Shown: piece after piece, positions 5,881 to 6,065 of the stretch
How the letters are laid out: each line of letters opens with the position of its first letter
How positions within the stretch are numbered: the stretch's first letter is position 1
Source of the DNA: Nitrospira bacterium HGW-Nitrospira-1
GTDB taxonomy: Bacteria; Nitrospirota; Thermodesulfovibrionia; Thermodesulfovibrionales; UBA6898
Assembly: GCA_002839535.1 (NCBI GenBank)
Contig: PGYF01000062.1
Location: 1-6,065 of the forward strand
Direction: 5' to 3'
DNA: 6,065 nucleotides
Notes under the pieces: model-generated
What the model was told of the DNA's origin: nothing
The model's database searches: none
Seen by the model: only the letters and a program-made list of their open reading frames with translations
Program-made: the position numbers and the translations under genes

Positions 5881-6018
5881 TCATCCTTGACTGCAAAGAA
5901 GAGCGGCATCTTCCACGGTTAGGTTCCGTCGATGAAGGTAGCCTTCGATGCCCCAAAGGCTCATCATGCCTGTTGCCTCATTTAAAAAACTATACGAAAT
6001 GAATATTCGTTGCCTCAT
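5881..6018 (-). CDS. Possible 45-codon hypothetical or decayed ORF
   Basis: An ATG at 6018 opens a 45-codon frame (starting MRQRIFISYSFLNEATGMMS) that ends with TGA at 5883-5881. A GGAG lies 10 nt upstream, which is slightly far. The peptide has no domain that I recognise. The opposite strand is also open for about 45 codons over part of this stretch, so coding strand is uncertain. It sits between the possible insertion-sequence end and the right edge and may be a fragment of mobile-element content, not a working gene. Confidence 0.2.
   Translation of the reverse strand: MRQRIFISYSFLNEATGMMSLWGIEGYLHRRNLTVEDAALLCSQG
5984..6010 (-). terminator. Weak terminator-like hairpin
   Basis: On the minus strand ACGAA (6010-6006) pairs with TTCGT (5998-5994) across a 7-nt loop, followed after four bases by six T (5989-5984). 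The stem is short and AT-rich. It would fit as the terminator of any gene ending near 6015, but it lies inside the 45-codon frame, so at most one of the two readings is likely to be functional. Confidence 0.2.
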
Positions 6019-6065
6019 GTAAAATCTACTCCAACCAATTCTACTTTTTTACCTCTTTTAAAGTC
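6015..6065 (-). CDS. Possible 3' end of a gene entering from the right edge
   Basis: From the right edge one minus-strand frame is open for 16 codons (DFKRGKKVELVGVDFT) and ends at TGA 6017-6015, just before a weak hairpin and T-run. The composition is protein-like, but another minus frame (TLKEVKK, then TAG) is also open for a few codons at the edge. The stretch is too short to decide, and no family can be named. Confidence 0.2.
   Translation of the reverse strand, partial: DFKRGKKVELVGVDFT

Larger units (their letters stand above)
5837..6065. other. Region without a confident gene; direct repeats of TGCCTCAT
   Basis: Apart from the short frames listed, this stretch holds three direct copies of TGCCTCAT (5877-5884, 5974-5981, 6011-6018), two of them extended to GTTGCCTCAT. 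It also has a GAAGG-TAG-CCTTC hairpin (5935-5947) and an ACGG...CCGT inverted repeat (5915-5929). GC content is higher around 5885-5970 than on either side. The mix fits a mobile-element remnant or an unrecognised non-coding element. No tRNA or rRNA is seen. Confidence 0.35.

Noticed and set aside
5837..6065. CRISPR array or riboswitch
   Set aside because: The repeats are only 8-10 bp with irregular spacing (97 and 37 bp), and no known riboswitch core is recognisable.

Overview
This window is bacterial DNA of moderate GC. All four complete, recognisable genes lie on the minus strand. It probably comes from a motile diderm: it encodes a transmembrane chemoreceptor and a signal-peptide-bearing periplasmic binding protein. 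The protein styles (a DusB-like enzyme with an NAACP active site, a divergent phosphoglycerate kinase, a chemoreceptor with a helical sensor domain) fit an anaerobic Nitrospirota or Desulfobacterota lineage. That placement is an impression, not a measurement.

Layout in the direction of transcription, from the right edge leftward. Positions 5812-6065 hold no convincing complete gene. They contain a stretch resembling the end of an IS256/Mutator-family insertion sequence, short direct repeats (TGCCTCAT, three copies) and only short open frames, so this looks like a mobile-element remnant. Positions 5677-5811 are the control region of the next gene, with a candidate sigma70-type promoter, a dyad over its -35 box and a 13-bp bulged hairpin in the presumed leader. 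Then come an ABC-type periplasmic solute-binding protein (4576-5676), a 245-bp gap with a strong promoter, a methyl-accepting chemotaxis protein (2528-4330), a phosphoglycerate kinase-like protein (1205-2509) 18 bp further on, and a DusB-type tRNA-dihydrouridine synthase (123-1139). At the left edge the first nine codons of another gene are visible, with a good ribosome binding site and a possible promoter.

How the parts relate: the binding protein has no permease or ATPase beside it here. Its downstream neighbour is a chemoreceptor, so it could present a ligand to the receptor as well as, or instead of, serving a transporter; this is inference. The kinase-like gene may be read through from the receptor gene. 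The dus gene appears to have its own promoter placed so that transcription would start at or next to the A of its ATG, giving a leaderless mRNA.

The observations most worth checking are the kinase paralogue, which keeps most PGK motifs but lacks the arginine of the HRAH motif and the nucleotide-binding glutamate; the predicted leaderless dus transcript; and the lysine/alanine/proline-rich spacer in the binding protein. No clear, complete new multi-gene system is visible.
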